Shown here: positions 52,225 through 63,243 of the stretch, one piece after another
Position numbering within the stretch: the first letter of the stretch is position 1
Layout of the letters: each line of letters begins with the position of its first letter
NCBI GenBank assembly: GCA_014529385.2
Contig: CM043944.1
Span: forward strand, 65,182,248 to 65,246,247
Length of the DNA: 64,000 nucleotides
Direction of reading: 5' to 3'
DNA from: Adiantum capillus-veneris
Taxonomy: Eukaryota; Streptophyta; Polypodiopsida; Polypodiales; Pteridaceae
Notes under the pieces: model-generated
What the model was told of the DNA's origin: nothing
Database searches by the model: none
The model's input: only the letters and a program-made list of their open reading frames with translations
Translations under genes and position numbers: made by a program

Positions 52225-54522
52225 GGGAGGGGGTGCTTGTTGCATTAATACCTTCTTACAAATCTGTCATGACAAATCAAAGTGAGATTAGTATTTGTTC
52301 AACATAGCTTGCGTAAATTTCACCACAACACATCACAAGAAAAGCCACCCCAATCACTGTCTTAAGGCCAGGGGAGTCCTCTCCACCCTGTCGCCCTCTT
52401 ACAGTATGTGGGATTTATGGCTAGATTGATGACAACACCAGAGACAAGCTATCAAGAACTTAACAAAAAACACAAAGACACTTACGCATCATTGTTGTCC
52501 ATTACTTCACATTGGAAGGGAGACAAAGTATCCAAGCTTAGTCCAAATCCACCCTCCTTGATTCAGCAATTGTTGGTCTTACACTAGTAGGAGAAATGAT
52601 ATATTTCCTACTCTCAATTGAACGATCACTCTCTCTCTTACAATGGCATAGAGTTTCCTTGCTAATCCCCTATTACAACACATGCACATGCATAAGACAA
52701 TGAGCTTCCACTCAAGAGCTCCTTCTAGAGAGGTTGAGCTTGGCTTCTCAAGCTATAGCATAGTGCTCTTGCTTATGGCTCCCCCTTTTGTGCTAGCTAC
52801 ACCCTCCTTTTATAGCAATTTTGAAGGCTAGGGTTACTCCTCTAACCATGGTTGGGTTAGATTTTCAGCAATTTATGTAATTTCTTTTGCTTGGAATTAT
52901 CAAGAAGTTGGTGGGGAAAGAGAGAGGAGAGAAATGGAGGTGATAGGACTTTTCATAGTGGGTTAGTGTTAGTAGAGTTAGTATTAATTTACAAATGGAA
53001 TTGGATATTTACAATGGGAGTATCCATGTAGGATACAAATAAGGAAGAAAAACTCTTAAGAGGTAAGAAAAGGTGGATTTCTTACAAGGTTGATGCTCCA
53101 AATGTCTTGAGTAGGGCCAATTTTGACGCTTGTTGACGGTCCACTAGCTTTGACGGTACATTTTTTCTCCACTCTTGACCTTCCTTGAGAGACAACGTAA
53201 TTGAAGCTAAGTAATCAACCACCATGATGCTGTCTTTTAAGAGAAGAGGCTGAATTTTGTGGTTTTTTTTTATAGATATGGGTAAATTTGAGGAGGAAAA
53301 ATGAGACTAGGTGGTCAATTTTGGAATGGAATTGTGTGTGGGAGGTATGAGTTCACCATGGTTTCTCTTATTCTTCAAGGTTGCGGAGAAGGTGAGTAGG
53401 GTGCAGAGAGGAGTGGTGAGAGAGGTGGGGATGATGAGTGGAGAAGTGTGTGTGAAAGAGAAAAATGATAAAGTGGAAGAGAGAGTGTGGCTGCATAGCA
53501 TGGGAAAACTGGGGTCCACTAATAAAATCATAGCTTACAGCTCGTAGCTCAAAAAAATATGAAAAAATTTGAGGCAAAAGTTCAGCCCACGAGCTACAAC
53601 TTTTGTTTGTATCACCTTTTCAAATTCGGAGAGCAAGTGAGTTTTAAAAATTCAGCAAAACCGACCGTTTTTTTCCACTGCACAAGGTCCTTGTGGGGTC
53701 CTTCTTTGGATGATTCTTTTGAATACCTCCAAGAGTGAGCCCTCCATAGTGCATGTATGCATGCCATCTACCCTTGACCTTATTTGGTAGGTCTATAATT
53801 GAAGATATTGTTGAGATTATGATAAGTGAATAGTACAACTAAGAAAATCAAATATTGAGGGGTCTAAAAAATATGTACATGTCAAATATAAATAATATAA
53901 GTGGAAAAAATATAAAGAGGTCAAAAGAAATCTCTCTCATTATGAGGCTACCATAAAAAGATAAATATTTTTGGTGTTCTAATTTTTTAGAAAAAAAAAC
54001 AAAATAGATGTAGGAAGGGAAAAATCACAATAGTGAAAAAATATACACATAAATAAAACTAGTTTTTTTGGATTTTTTTTGGGGTGGAGTTACACCAAAT
54101 ATAAGAGAAGCTTACATGAAAATATTTCTATATGGAATAAAGAGTATGAAAATGGTAAGAAAAATTGTGGTAATGGTGAGGCAATGTACAGAGCATAAAT
54201 AACACACACCTAGGTAGAAATATTTAAATAAATACCAAAATAATTATTAAAAAAACTTTTATTTAGACCCTATATACAAAGAAATATTTACATACGCATG
54301 GGCCATAATATACTTATATTTTTTATTTTATTTTATTTTTTTGGCTCAACTAGCCCAATGACTAGCTAATTGAGGGTTTTTTAAGAAGATATAGGAAAAG
54401 TCCCGTGACTCACGCACGCCTATGTACAGTGAAATGGTAGGGATAGCCACAGTGTTTGGGTGATTTTGGTAGGGTGAGGTAACTCACTGTGGCAATTACA
54501 AAGAGCCGAAAAACGGCTATCA
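52020..54522 (-). repeat. 5' LTR of the Tat-like element (right copy)
   Basis: 2503 bp. Minus-strand TATA box TATAAAAGGA at 52805-52814 gives a U3 of about 1.7 kb and R-U5 of about 0.8 kb. The (GA)n is only about 28 bases (52194-52221). The outer end TGATAGCCG is followed by TSD GTAG. Confidence 0.93.
52805..52814 (-). promoter_or_regulatory. TATA box of the Tat-like 5' LTR
   Basis: TATAAAAGGA on the minus strand, in GCTATAAAAGGAGGG. Confidence 0.65.
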
Positions 54523-54526
54523 GTAG
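54523..54526. repeat. Target-site duplication, right (GTAG)
   Basis: Partner of 43054-43057; followed by ATAGGCCAATTTC, the continuation of the interrupted tandem unit. Confidence 0.85.
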
Positions 54527-54554
54527 ATAGGCCAATTTCCACACGTTCACGTGT

Positions 54555-54581
54555 GTGCGTGTGTGTGTGTGTGTGAGAGAG

Positions 54582-54641
<60 letters not shown>

Positions 54642-54704
54642 AAGGGGCACTGGTCAATGAGAAGAAGAGAGTAAAGAGAGGTCATGTGTATGTGTGTGTG
54701 TGGG

Positions 54705-54764
<60 letters not shown>

Positions 54765-55015
54765 AGAAAGGCGCTAATCAATGACAGGAATATAGGGGGA
54801 GAGAGAAAGAGAGACAAAGAGATTAGAGAGAGGTTGATTCTCATAACTGCTCACATTAAAATATCCTTAGTTTTAGGTAAAAGATGATAAATGGGATTTT
54901 CTTGGGGATGATACAATGGGTCAATTACACGCACACGATGATTAGATACATAGAGGGAGAGAGAGAAGAAGATGAAGATAAGTTCTACCTTCAATAAATC
55001 TCTCTCTCTCTCTCT
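54555..55015. repeat. Microsatellite cluster (TG, GA, CT)
   Basis: (TG)n at 54553-54574, (GA)n at 54575-54638 and 54703-54762, (CT)n near 54990-55015. Spurious Arg-Glu and Ser-Leu frames arise here. Confidence 0.95.
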
Positions 55016-55194
55016 CTATCACTCAATGAGAAGAGGCTAATTTGTACTACTTAAAAATAAATAACTCTAAGAATGCCCAAATGGTGATGATTCAAAGGGC
55101 ACTGAAAAAACAGCCTAGAACTCTGAGAGCTGAGTACAACTAGCCACATGGAAAAATTGGAAAAGCCAAAAAACAGATGAAAGCACTCTCTTAA

Positions 55195-56515
55195 CACTAG
55201 GTTGGTAATGGGACACTTTTATGTCCTACTAAGTGACCAGTTTCCTTGAATTATGTCAAGAGTTTCAAAATGGATTTTGAGGTGCTATCTGCCTAGAAAG
55301 TTGTCTCATGAGCTGAAAAAAACTCGAAATTTTTTTGGAATATCAATTTTATCTTTAACCTTGTCCTTGCACAACATTTCACAACCTAAACTGTGTGAAA
55401 AAACAGGTCCTGTTTCTGGCTTTTTTCAACTTTTTGCAACTATACCACTCTAGAATTCATGTTTGTGTGGTCTATAATGCTAGAGAACTATCTTTAGTAG
55501 TCCTCAACATGTCCTGATGCTTCTAGGGAGAAATAAATGTTAAAGTTGTAGGTTATGACCAAATTACAAAAATTGTCAAATCCTGTTTTTTAGCCAATTT
55601 TAGCTCTTCTATGATTTTTTTGGTGGCTTTCATGATATCCAAATGTAGTTTTGATTTTCTATGTCGTATATTGTAACATAAAGCTAATATTCCTTGAGTT
55701 TTGGGGCACCTAATACCCTATTTTGCATAGTAGACAACGATGGTTGATTTTTTCAACTATAGAAGAAAACGAAACATTCTAGTATATCAAGTATAGCTTT
55801 TTCAATATTGTTAGTTTCTTGTGACAACTACATGCATTTTGTAGGTAGTAACCATATCTAGTCATAAGGATCAAATTTGGCTAGATATTGAATAGTTTCT
55901 ATGGGATTCTACAACTCATAATGTTGAACCCAATTTTTTCATGTTTGTTGTATTTAGCACTTTATCTTTGTCCCCAAGATTCCCCTTGGTAAGAGATGTA
56001 TTATTCTTTTGACATGCTCCATGGCTCCTTATGAACCTAAAGGACAATAGGGAACTAAGAAAACATGCATATATTATTTGTATTTAGCGTGGCTATAGAA
56101 ACTTTGATGATAGGTTTGTAGAATGGTAAAAATTCAACTTTTTTGAACCTATTTCTTTTGGCAAAACAAAAAATAGTGAGTGAGAAGCAATTATATGTTC
56201 TGATCACCAACCCATTGAAGTTAACTAGGGAATTTATCTCAAGTCCTACAAAAATCCCTAATCTTATTTTTATGCAACAAAACGTAAGAAATGACTGTTT
56301 CGACGAAAATGTACTGGTCCATCAACTTTAGAGGCTTGGTGTGACCAAAAGATGAGAAATTTTACAAGTTTCTTATTTTTTCCATGTGTATTAGGCCTTG
56401 AACTATAACCTCACGAAAGGATTTTACAAAATGAGTGGATCTACTATGGTTTTGGAGTTTTTTTTCAAAACCCTGAAAGGACACTTTTATGTCCTGTTGG
56501 GTTACCAACCTAGTG
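55195..56515. mobile_element. Non-autonomous TIR element, CACTA type (candidate)
   Basis: 1321 bp with perfect 14-bp terminal inverted repeats CACTAGGTTGGTAA. Just inside each end lies the same hairpin word GGACACTTTTATGTCC (left 55211-55226, right 56479-56494, inverted relative to the ends). The ends starting CACTA fit the CACTA/En-Spm superfamily (3-bp TSD; here TAA and TGA, one mismatch). A TTAA target (TTAA/TGAA) is the alternative. The interior is AT-rich with no transposase, so any movement would need an enzyme encoded elsewhere. Confidence 0.6.
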
Positions 56516-56612
56516 TGAAAGGGTTAAAATTTTCCCATGGTAAGCTAAATGGAGAGAGGATGATAGAAGCCTCAAAAATTTAGGCACTTCCATCAAGAGC
56601 ACACTCTGCAAA

Positions 56613-57160
<548 letters not shown>

Positions 57161-57480
57161 AAGAGAGTGTGGAGAGTCAATGAGAATGTTGGATGGTTGA
57201 AACTCATTGATGTTTGCCTCACCTCACTCTCAATCTCATGTTCACCTAGCTACATTTGTAGACCAAGCTTGAGGTAATCTTTTACACGTGGTTAACCTCG
57301 CGGTTTTTTGGATCCTCAAATATAGAATCTTGAAAGGGTTTAGATAATATCATAATAAATCCTAGAAAGCCTGAATGGGCTAGCATAGCAATGGGGAAAA
57401 TTGTGAGCATTTTGTTAAGCTATGTTGATATGACAAACTAAAGTTTGAGTGTAGTAATGACTTGCGGTTACATTGTGTGT

Positions 57481-57497
57481 AAGTTAAAGCTTCATTT
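57481..57497. repeat. LINE target-site duplication, left
   Basis: AAGTTAAAGCTTCATTT, exact copy at 58084-58100 (17 bp). Confidence 0.93.
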
Positions 57498-58083
57498 TGT
57501 GGGGTGCTCTGCCAACAGGCGTAAAGATACAAGAAAGAGGAATAGGGTCCGATCGCTGCTCGGGGTGCAAAATAGCTAGTGAAGACCTAGCCCACCTTTT
57601 CATGGGATGCCAAACAATCAGCGGCATGGCTAGGAAAATATGCAAGCGGATTCAAAGGAAATGGAAAATGAAGTTCTTCAAGACTGATCTGTTCTTTGGT
57701 AGTAACAGGTTGGGAAGTCATGCTCTTCTTGTCTGCACTCAAATAATCAGGTACTACTTCTTTCACCATATTTGGCAAGCAAGGAACCGCCGCGTGTTTG
57801 AGGGGGATGTGGCCGTGGCAAGCTTTTGTGAACTTATACAAGGGAGTAAAGTGATGATCCACACGATCGGAGGCAAACAAGCCTTAGAGGACTAGTCTAG
57901 AACAATACATGTCATGATGACATCTGGTAAGAAGTAAAACCTAGGAGTAGTTGTGCTTTCTCTGTCAAAAGCAGAAAACTTGTAATCCTTTGACCCTGAA
58001 GGCTTGGTTTGAGCTCGAGGTTGGTGTATATTTCTGATGTTCTTAATACTATCCACTCACAATTGTGAGTTTTGCAAAAAGAA
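57498..58083 (+). mobile_element. 5'-truncated LINE, plus (zf-RVT and 3' UTR)
   Basis: 586 bp between 17-bp TSDs. The frame from about 57500 to 57895 reads GALPTGVKIQERGIGSDRC, CKIASEDLAHLFMGCQTISG and HIWQARNRRVFEGDVAVASF, an undamaged zf-RVT domain (133 codons) starting mid-protein. The 3' UTR has a hairpin at 57995-58020, the palindrome ACTCACAATTGTGAGT at 58055-58070, and TTTTGCAAAAAGAAA. The intact frame and perfect TSD suggest a fairly young insertion. Confidence 0.9.
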
Positions 58084-58100
58084 AAGTTAAAGCTTCATTT
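58084..58100. repeat. LINE target-site duplication, right
   Basis: AAGTTAAAGCTTCATTT, identical to 57481-57497. Confidence 0.93.
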
Positions 58101-58440
58101 ACAAAGTAATCATGAAAATATTCTTTTATTTCTATTAATACAAAGTGATTAAAAGAGAGCGAATGTCTCTTTTCTTTTTCAAACAATGATAGGTAGATAA
58201 ATAAGGCCAGCGAGCCTATCCATGCCATTAACAAAGCCCCCTACAATGCACATACACATGGTGCATCAAATATGTCCAGTACCTAACATATCACATGGGT
58301 GAACAAAGAGTTAGGTAAGCATGAATCTTTAGAGCCAATTACTTAAAAGTATTGTCACATAAAATTCTCAATGGCACTTTATATAGTTTTGCGTATTCCT
58401 TTGTAATGAACAATGCTATATGTGAATATCCCCTTTTGCT

Positions 58441-58506
<66 letters not shown>

Positions 58507-58940
58507 AACTCATGCATCTAATTCCTTGGTTAATTGAACAACAAAGCCTTAGAATTATGATTGGAATATTATGTGATATGCAAGCCTGAAAATCCTCATA
58601 AATTATACACCATGTACAGTAGGGTTATACATCCCATCTTTAAATCCTAGAAAATTAGTCCATGCTACAAGCAAAAAAATGTATCGCCTCTAAGTCATCT
58701 GCCAACCAATGAACATCAAAGAATAACCAGCTCAATGGAACAATATAGCAACTTAAAGAAGCCAACAATTACTTTTTGTTTCAAAAACCTTACAAGGATA
58801 AACACATTGACGTGGGTGGATTTTCATTGGATTGTTTTCTCAGAGGTTTTAGATGTCATCTCCTTCATTTTTCTATATGCGATGTCACTATTGATAGTTA
58901 GGTTCTATAGTTGCCTTATTGTAGCTTTGGAGGATGATCT
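58101..58940. other. No gene seen; (GA)n at 58441-58504
   Basis: AT-rich sequence with one (GA)n microsatellite of about 32 units. No element or ORF was recognised. Confidence 0.4.
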
Positions 58941-58944
58941 TTTT

Positions 58945-59409
58945 TTTTTAATAACAAAACTCACAATTGTGCATGGATTATATTGAGCAACCCAAAAAAT
59001 TACAAGGTTTTGTCATGCTCATGTTAAGCCATGAAAACATCTAGGGATCATAATTACAACGGCTATTAGGGCAGCCACCCCTACCACCCTGCCTCCACAT
59101 CCTTGATACCCAAGGTCCATACTCTTGTCATTCTGAGATTGTTTAATTATCGATGGCCAAGATTTGCCCCCATCCCGGGCATTCCATCAGCAGACAACAA
59201 GGCACAAGTAGTCCTAGACCAATCCTCCGAGTGATGCTTGCGTTCGAGTGCCCATATTAGCACTTTGCTTTCCTATATAATTTCTGCGAAGCTTGCCACC
59301 TCAAATCCTCCTTCAAAAACACGGCGGTTCCTTGTTTTCCATACATTATGAAAGAAGAAGTATCTGAGGATCTGAGTGCTGACAAGGAGTGCAGGACTAC
59401 CTGAATTTT
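58945..59409 (-). pseudogene. LINE (minus), 3' UTR and end of zf-RVT; left part
   Basis: A T9 run (poly-A on the minus strand) and a weakened palindrome ACTCACAATTGTGCAT (58959-58974), then an inner hairpin at 59014-59033. From about 59260 it encodes the zf-RVT end (VWKTRNRRVFEGGFEVASFA, minus). It closely matches the LINE at 21.7-22.2 kb. Interrupted at 59410 by copia LTR sequence; continues at 60902. Confidence 0.82.
59405..59409. repeat. Target-site duplication, left (ATTTT)
   Basis: ATTTT before the LTR; exact partner at 60902-60906. The intact LINE at 22.16 kb reads CTGAATTCTTACC at this place. Confidence 0.8.
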
Positions 59410-60029
59410 TGTTAAGTATGGAGTCTGATTTACCCTTGTAATTTTCTCTGGTAAAAGCGCACATTTGTAAGGCACCCATTATGAGGAGAAGCCATCCTGC
59501 GTGAAGGAAAATCACTGACCGGAAACCAAAGTTTTCACGGCCAAGAATGAAAGGCAACTTAAGGGGCCTCAGTGGCAGAAGCCCCCCATACTTTTTTTTC
59601 CCTCGCCGAAATATTTCTTTTCGCCGGAATATTATGTCCGGACGGCGGCCGGAAAGTGGTCGGAAGGCCACACATGGGCGGATTGGAGGGTCCGATTTGG
59701 ACTTATTCGCACAAGGGCGGCTACACATGGCTGCCTCTCATAAGAGAGGGAAGCCCTTTTGGCCTACAAAAGGAAGCCATTTCTACACACATTTGATAGT
59801 GTGTGAAGTTGATGCAAAAAGGTGAGTGTGAGGTGGTGAGAGTGAAGCAAGGTGGGAGCTCCATTAAGGGTATAATCCCTTTGTAAACTACTTCTTGTTC
59901 TAAAGTACTAAAGCCATTGAGTGGCTGCTTTCCCATGGACGTAGCCCACATTGAGTGAACCACGTATATCGTGTGTACCCTCTCTCTCTCTCTCTCTACT
60001 CTATAATCTCGTGTATGTAAATTTGTCTC
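59410..60029 (+). mobile_element. Copia LTR copy 1, 3'-truncated
   Basis: Starts TGTTAAGTATGGAG. It lacks a mid-LTR segment (about 59660) and its last ~60 bases, and changes at about 60029 into LINE sequence that repeats 59299-59409. Confidence 0.87.
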
Positions 60030-60143
60030 CTCAAATCCTCCTTCAAAAACACGGCGGTTCGTAGCTTGTTTGCCATACATTATGAAAGAAGAAGTATCTG
60101 AGGATCTGAGTTTTGACAAGGAGTGCAGGACTACCTGAATTTT
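60029..60143 (-). repeat. Duplicated LINE segment
   Basis: Repeats 59299-59409 (TCAAATCCTCCTTCAAAAAC through CTACCTGAATTTTT) nearly exactly, with a small GTAGCTT insertion. Together with the LTR it forms a 734-bp tandem duplication. Confidence 0.88.
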
Positions 60144-60901
60144 TGTTAAGTATGGAGCCTGATTTACCCTTGTAATTTTTTGTGGTAAAAGCGCACAGAT
60201 GTAAGGCCCCCATTATGAGGAGAAGCCATCTTGCGTGAAGGAAAATCACTCACAGGAAACCAAAGTTTCCACGGCCAAGAATCAGGGTGAACTTTAGGGG
60301 CCTCGGGGACGGAAGCCCCTGATACTTTTTTTTCCCTTGCCGGAATATTCCTTTTTGCAAGAATATTATGGCTGGAAAGTGGCCGGAAAGTGGTCGGAAA
60401 ACAACCGTCAGTTGGGCGGTGGCCGGTAGTCAATTTCTGGTGGCCTGTGGTCGAACTCAAAAGCGGACTTGTCTTCTCAAGGGAGGCCACACATGGGCGG
60501 GTTGGAGGGTCCGATTTGGACTTATTCGCACAAGGGCGGCTACACATGGCTGCCTCTCATAAGAGAGGGCAGCCCTTTTGGCCTATAAAAGGAGTCCATT
60601 TCTACACACATTTGATAGTGTGTGAAGTTGATGCAAAAAGGTGAGTGTGAGGTGGTGAGAGTGAAGCAAGGTGGGAGCTCCATTAAGGGTATAATACCTT
60701 TGTAAACTACTTCTTGTTTTGAAGTACTAAAGCCATTGAGTGGCTGCTTTCCCATGGACGTAGCCCACATTGAGTGAACCACGTATATCGTGTTTACCCT
60801 CTCTCTCTCTCTCTACTCTATAATCTCGTGTATGTAAATTTGTCTCTCTCCATTAAGTAATCTACTCAATTATCTATTTAGCTACGTCTTATTTCCTAAC
60901 A
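60144..60901 (+). mobile_element. Copia solo LTR (copy 2, complete)
   Basis: TGTTAAGTATGG...TTCCTAACA, 758 bp, followed by TSD ATTTT. With no primer site or internal region it is a solo LTR, the usual product of LTR-LTR recombination, later tandemly duplicated with flank. Confidence 0.87.
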
Positions 60902-62105
60902 ATTTTTACCTCCAAGGCATAGGTCAGTCTTGAAAAAACTAATTTTCCATGTTCTCTGGACCCACTTGCATACTTTCCCTACAAGGCCTTTTATAGCTGG
61001 GCAGTCCATGAATAGGTGGGCCACATCTTCACTAGCTAACATGCACCCCAAGCATCGATCTGACCCAATCCCTCTCTCCTGAATCTTCACCCCCTTTGGT
61101 AGAGTACCCCAAATAACCTTCCATAAGAAAACCTTCATATATTGTGGAGCCTTTGGCTTCCATATGTTCTCCATTATATGCTCCCACCTTTCCTCCTGCC
61201 ATTGCTTTTTCCATAGCTTGTTAAGGGGGCTAGACCAATCTGTTTTTGCATCAATGTCTGATAAATGATTTTAGTATGGGGTTGCCACAAGAGACTACTT
61301 CCGGGGGATTTCCAGGCATTCCTCTCCAACTCTGAATCACAGATTGGCATCACTAGATTGTCAAGTTCTTTCATCACTTTGTGGACAAGAAAGACCTCCA
61401 AGCTATTGAGTTGGTATTGGGAAATCATAAGGTGAATGGTTTTTCAACTGTTGTTGACACTATCCCAGAAGTGCTCAAGTCGGATTAGACCCTTATGATT
61501 CAGCTTCCTGGCTGTCTCAATCCAATAGGGAGTTTGTGGCGGATCTACAAATTTGGAGAGCCAAGGACACCAATGCAGGATGGAGGTCTTGAAGTATCTG
61601 GCTTCTTCCCCCCACTTTAAGACTCCTGCTACTCTATTGCATTTTCTTACCAATTCTCCTGAGCTGCCCGCCAGTCTTAAGGTAGACCACACCGGGGGGG
61701 ACAATTTGTCATGAACCTCCACCCCTCTTCACTTTCCTCCCTTCGAGACACGTTTATCATATCTCTGATCATGACTGCCCAAACTTGATCCTGTTTAGCC
61801 AAGGAAACAACAAATTTGGCACAACAAGCTTCTGCATGGGTCACAGGGTTAAGAATCTCGAGGCCTCCTTGATTCCCCGGATGAGCAACCGATTCCCAAC
61901 GGGCCCATTGCCATGGCCTGGAATATTTCGTGTTATTTTTCCATAAAAATGTTTTTATTGGTTTTAAGAACTCTTTCCAGTGACACTTAGCCATCTTCAG
62001 AAGCGGGCTAGTGAAGGCAATAGAAGGAATCATAAAGGCATTCATCACTTTTATCCGACTTGGGAATGGGAGAAGAGCATAATCCCACCTACTCATTTTT
62101 GTTCT
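60902..62105 (-). pseudogene. LINE (minus), zf-RVT and RT connection; right part
   Basis: Continues the LINE cut at 59409. zf-RVT: KPKAPQYMKVFLWKVIWGTL and CLGCMLASEDVAHLFMDCPA (60920-61174). The connection block follows: VEVHDKLSPPVWSTLRLAGS (61630-61722) and MSRWDYALLPFPSRIKVMNA, WKEFLKPIKTFLWKNNTK (61900-62095). It is cut at about 62105, exactly inside the KTKMSRW block, by a partial copia LTR. RT palm and endonuclease are absent. Confidence 0.87.
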
Positions 62106-62501
62106 GATTGGAGGGTCCGATTTGGACTTATTCGCACAAGGGCAACTACACATGGCTGCCTCTTATAAGAGAGGGCAACCCTTTTGGCCTATAAAAGGAG
62201 GCCATTTCTACACACATTTGATAGTGTGTGAAGTTGATGCAACAAGGTGAGTGTGAGGTGGTGAGAGTGAAGCAAGGTGGGAGCTCCATTAAGGGTATAA
62301 TCCCTTTGTAAACTACTTTTTGTTTTGAAGTACTAAAGCCATTAAGTGGCTGCTTTCCCGTGGACGTAGCCCACATTGGATAAACCACGTATATCGTGTG
62401 TACTCTCTCTCTCTACTCTATAATCTCGTGTATGTAAATTTGTCTCGCTCCATTAAGTAATCTACTCAATTATCTATTTGGCTACGTCTTATTTCCTAAC
62501 A
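62106..62501 (+). mobile_element. 5'-truncated copia 5' LTR
   Basis: Begins mid-LTR (GATTGGAGGGTCCGATTTGG, matching 28888 onward) and runs to TTCCTAACA. It includes the TATA block GGCCTATAAAAGGAGG. The U3 start is missing and is replaced by LINE sequence, so a deletion joined the two. Confidence 0.88.
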
Positions 62502-62503
62502 AC

Positions 62504-62515
62504 TGGTATCAGAGC
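62504..62515 (+). promoter_or_regulatory. Primer-binding site, initiator tRNA-Met type
   Basis: TGGTATCAGAGC, two bases after the LTR. Confidence 0.93.
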
Positions 62516-62574
62516 AAGGTTTGCTCGTAGCTAAGTTATCTCAAGGAAAGGATTCCTTGAATTGAGTGGGAGTT

Positions 62575-63243
62575 ATGGTGGAGGAAGGGAAGCTCAAGAT
62601 TGAGAAATTTAACGGCAAAAACTATCAACATTGGAAGATGCAGATTGAAGACTATCTCTACCAAAAGGACCTCTATTTGCCACTAGGCAGTCTTGCAAAG
62701 AAGCCCGCAACGATGGCAGATGAAGCATGGATTGTCCTTGATCGAAAGGCACTGGGAACAATCCGGTTAAGCTTAGCGTCAACGGTGGCCTTCAATGTTT
62801 TGGAGATGAAGACCACGGAGGACTTGTTGAAGTCACTTGATGACTTCTACGAGAAACCATCGGCATCCAATAAGGTATTTCTTATGAAGCGCTTGTTCAA
62901 TCTAAAGATGGCAGAGAATGGTTCAGTTGCAAAACACCTAAATGACTTTAACACAAACATAAGTCAACTTCGATCGGTGAAAATCAATTTCGATGACGAA
63001 GTGCGAGCTCTCCTTATACTATCATCTCTACCGGATAGTTGGGACAGCCTTATGATGGCTATAAGTAATTCTATTTCTGACACACATACTCTTAAGTTTG
63101 ATGATGTTGTGGGTGTTCTCCTAAGCGAGAAAATACGGAGGAGAAGCACAGGAGAATCATCAAGTGCTGCGCTGTCAGTGGAAACAAGAGGAAGGCCTAA
63201 GGAGAGGTTCAAAAACCAAAAGGGCTGTGATCGCTCAAGGTGA
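62575..63243 (+). pseudogene. Copia gag (third copy)
   Basis: ATG at 62575. Very close to the gag at 29372: FNGKNYQHWKMQIEDYLYQ, ADEAWIVLDRKALGTIRLSL, SNKVFLMKRLFNLKMAENG. It stays in frame longer than the 29 kb copy (through KIRRRSTGESSSAALSVETR) but ends in a TGA at 63241-63243, before the zinc knuckle. Confidence 0.87.

Larger units (their letters stand above)
43058..54522 (-). mobile_element. Tat-like Ty3/gypsy retrotransposon with extra pre-gag ORFs, minus
   Basis: 11.5 kb with near-identical LTRs of 2549 bp (left, 3' LTR) and 2503 bp (right, 5' LTR), TSD GTAG, a primer-site-like TGGTGCCCCCACGGAGG starting at 52016 (minus), and a polypurine tract CAGGGGGAGGG beside the left LTR. Order on the minus strand: four small ORFs, gag, CCHC knuckle, protease, RT, RNase H, a second RNase H, integrase. 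The dual RNase H places it with the Tat group, some members of which (Ogre type) also carry an ORF before gag. LTR similarity implies recent insertion, but RT has two stops and integrase has lost its N-terminal half. Confidence 0.9.

Noticed and set aside
55195-56515. piggyBac-like element because of the flanking TTAA
   Set aside because: Kept only as an alternative: the ends begin CACTA and the right flank is TGAA, not TTAA; no transposase is available to decide.
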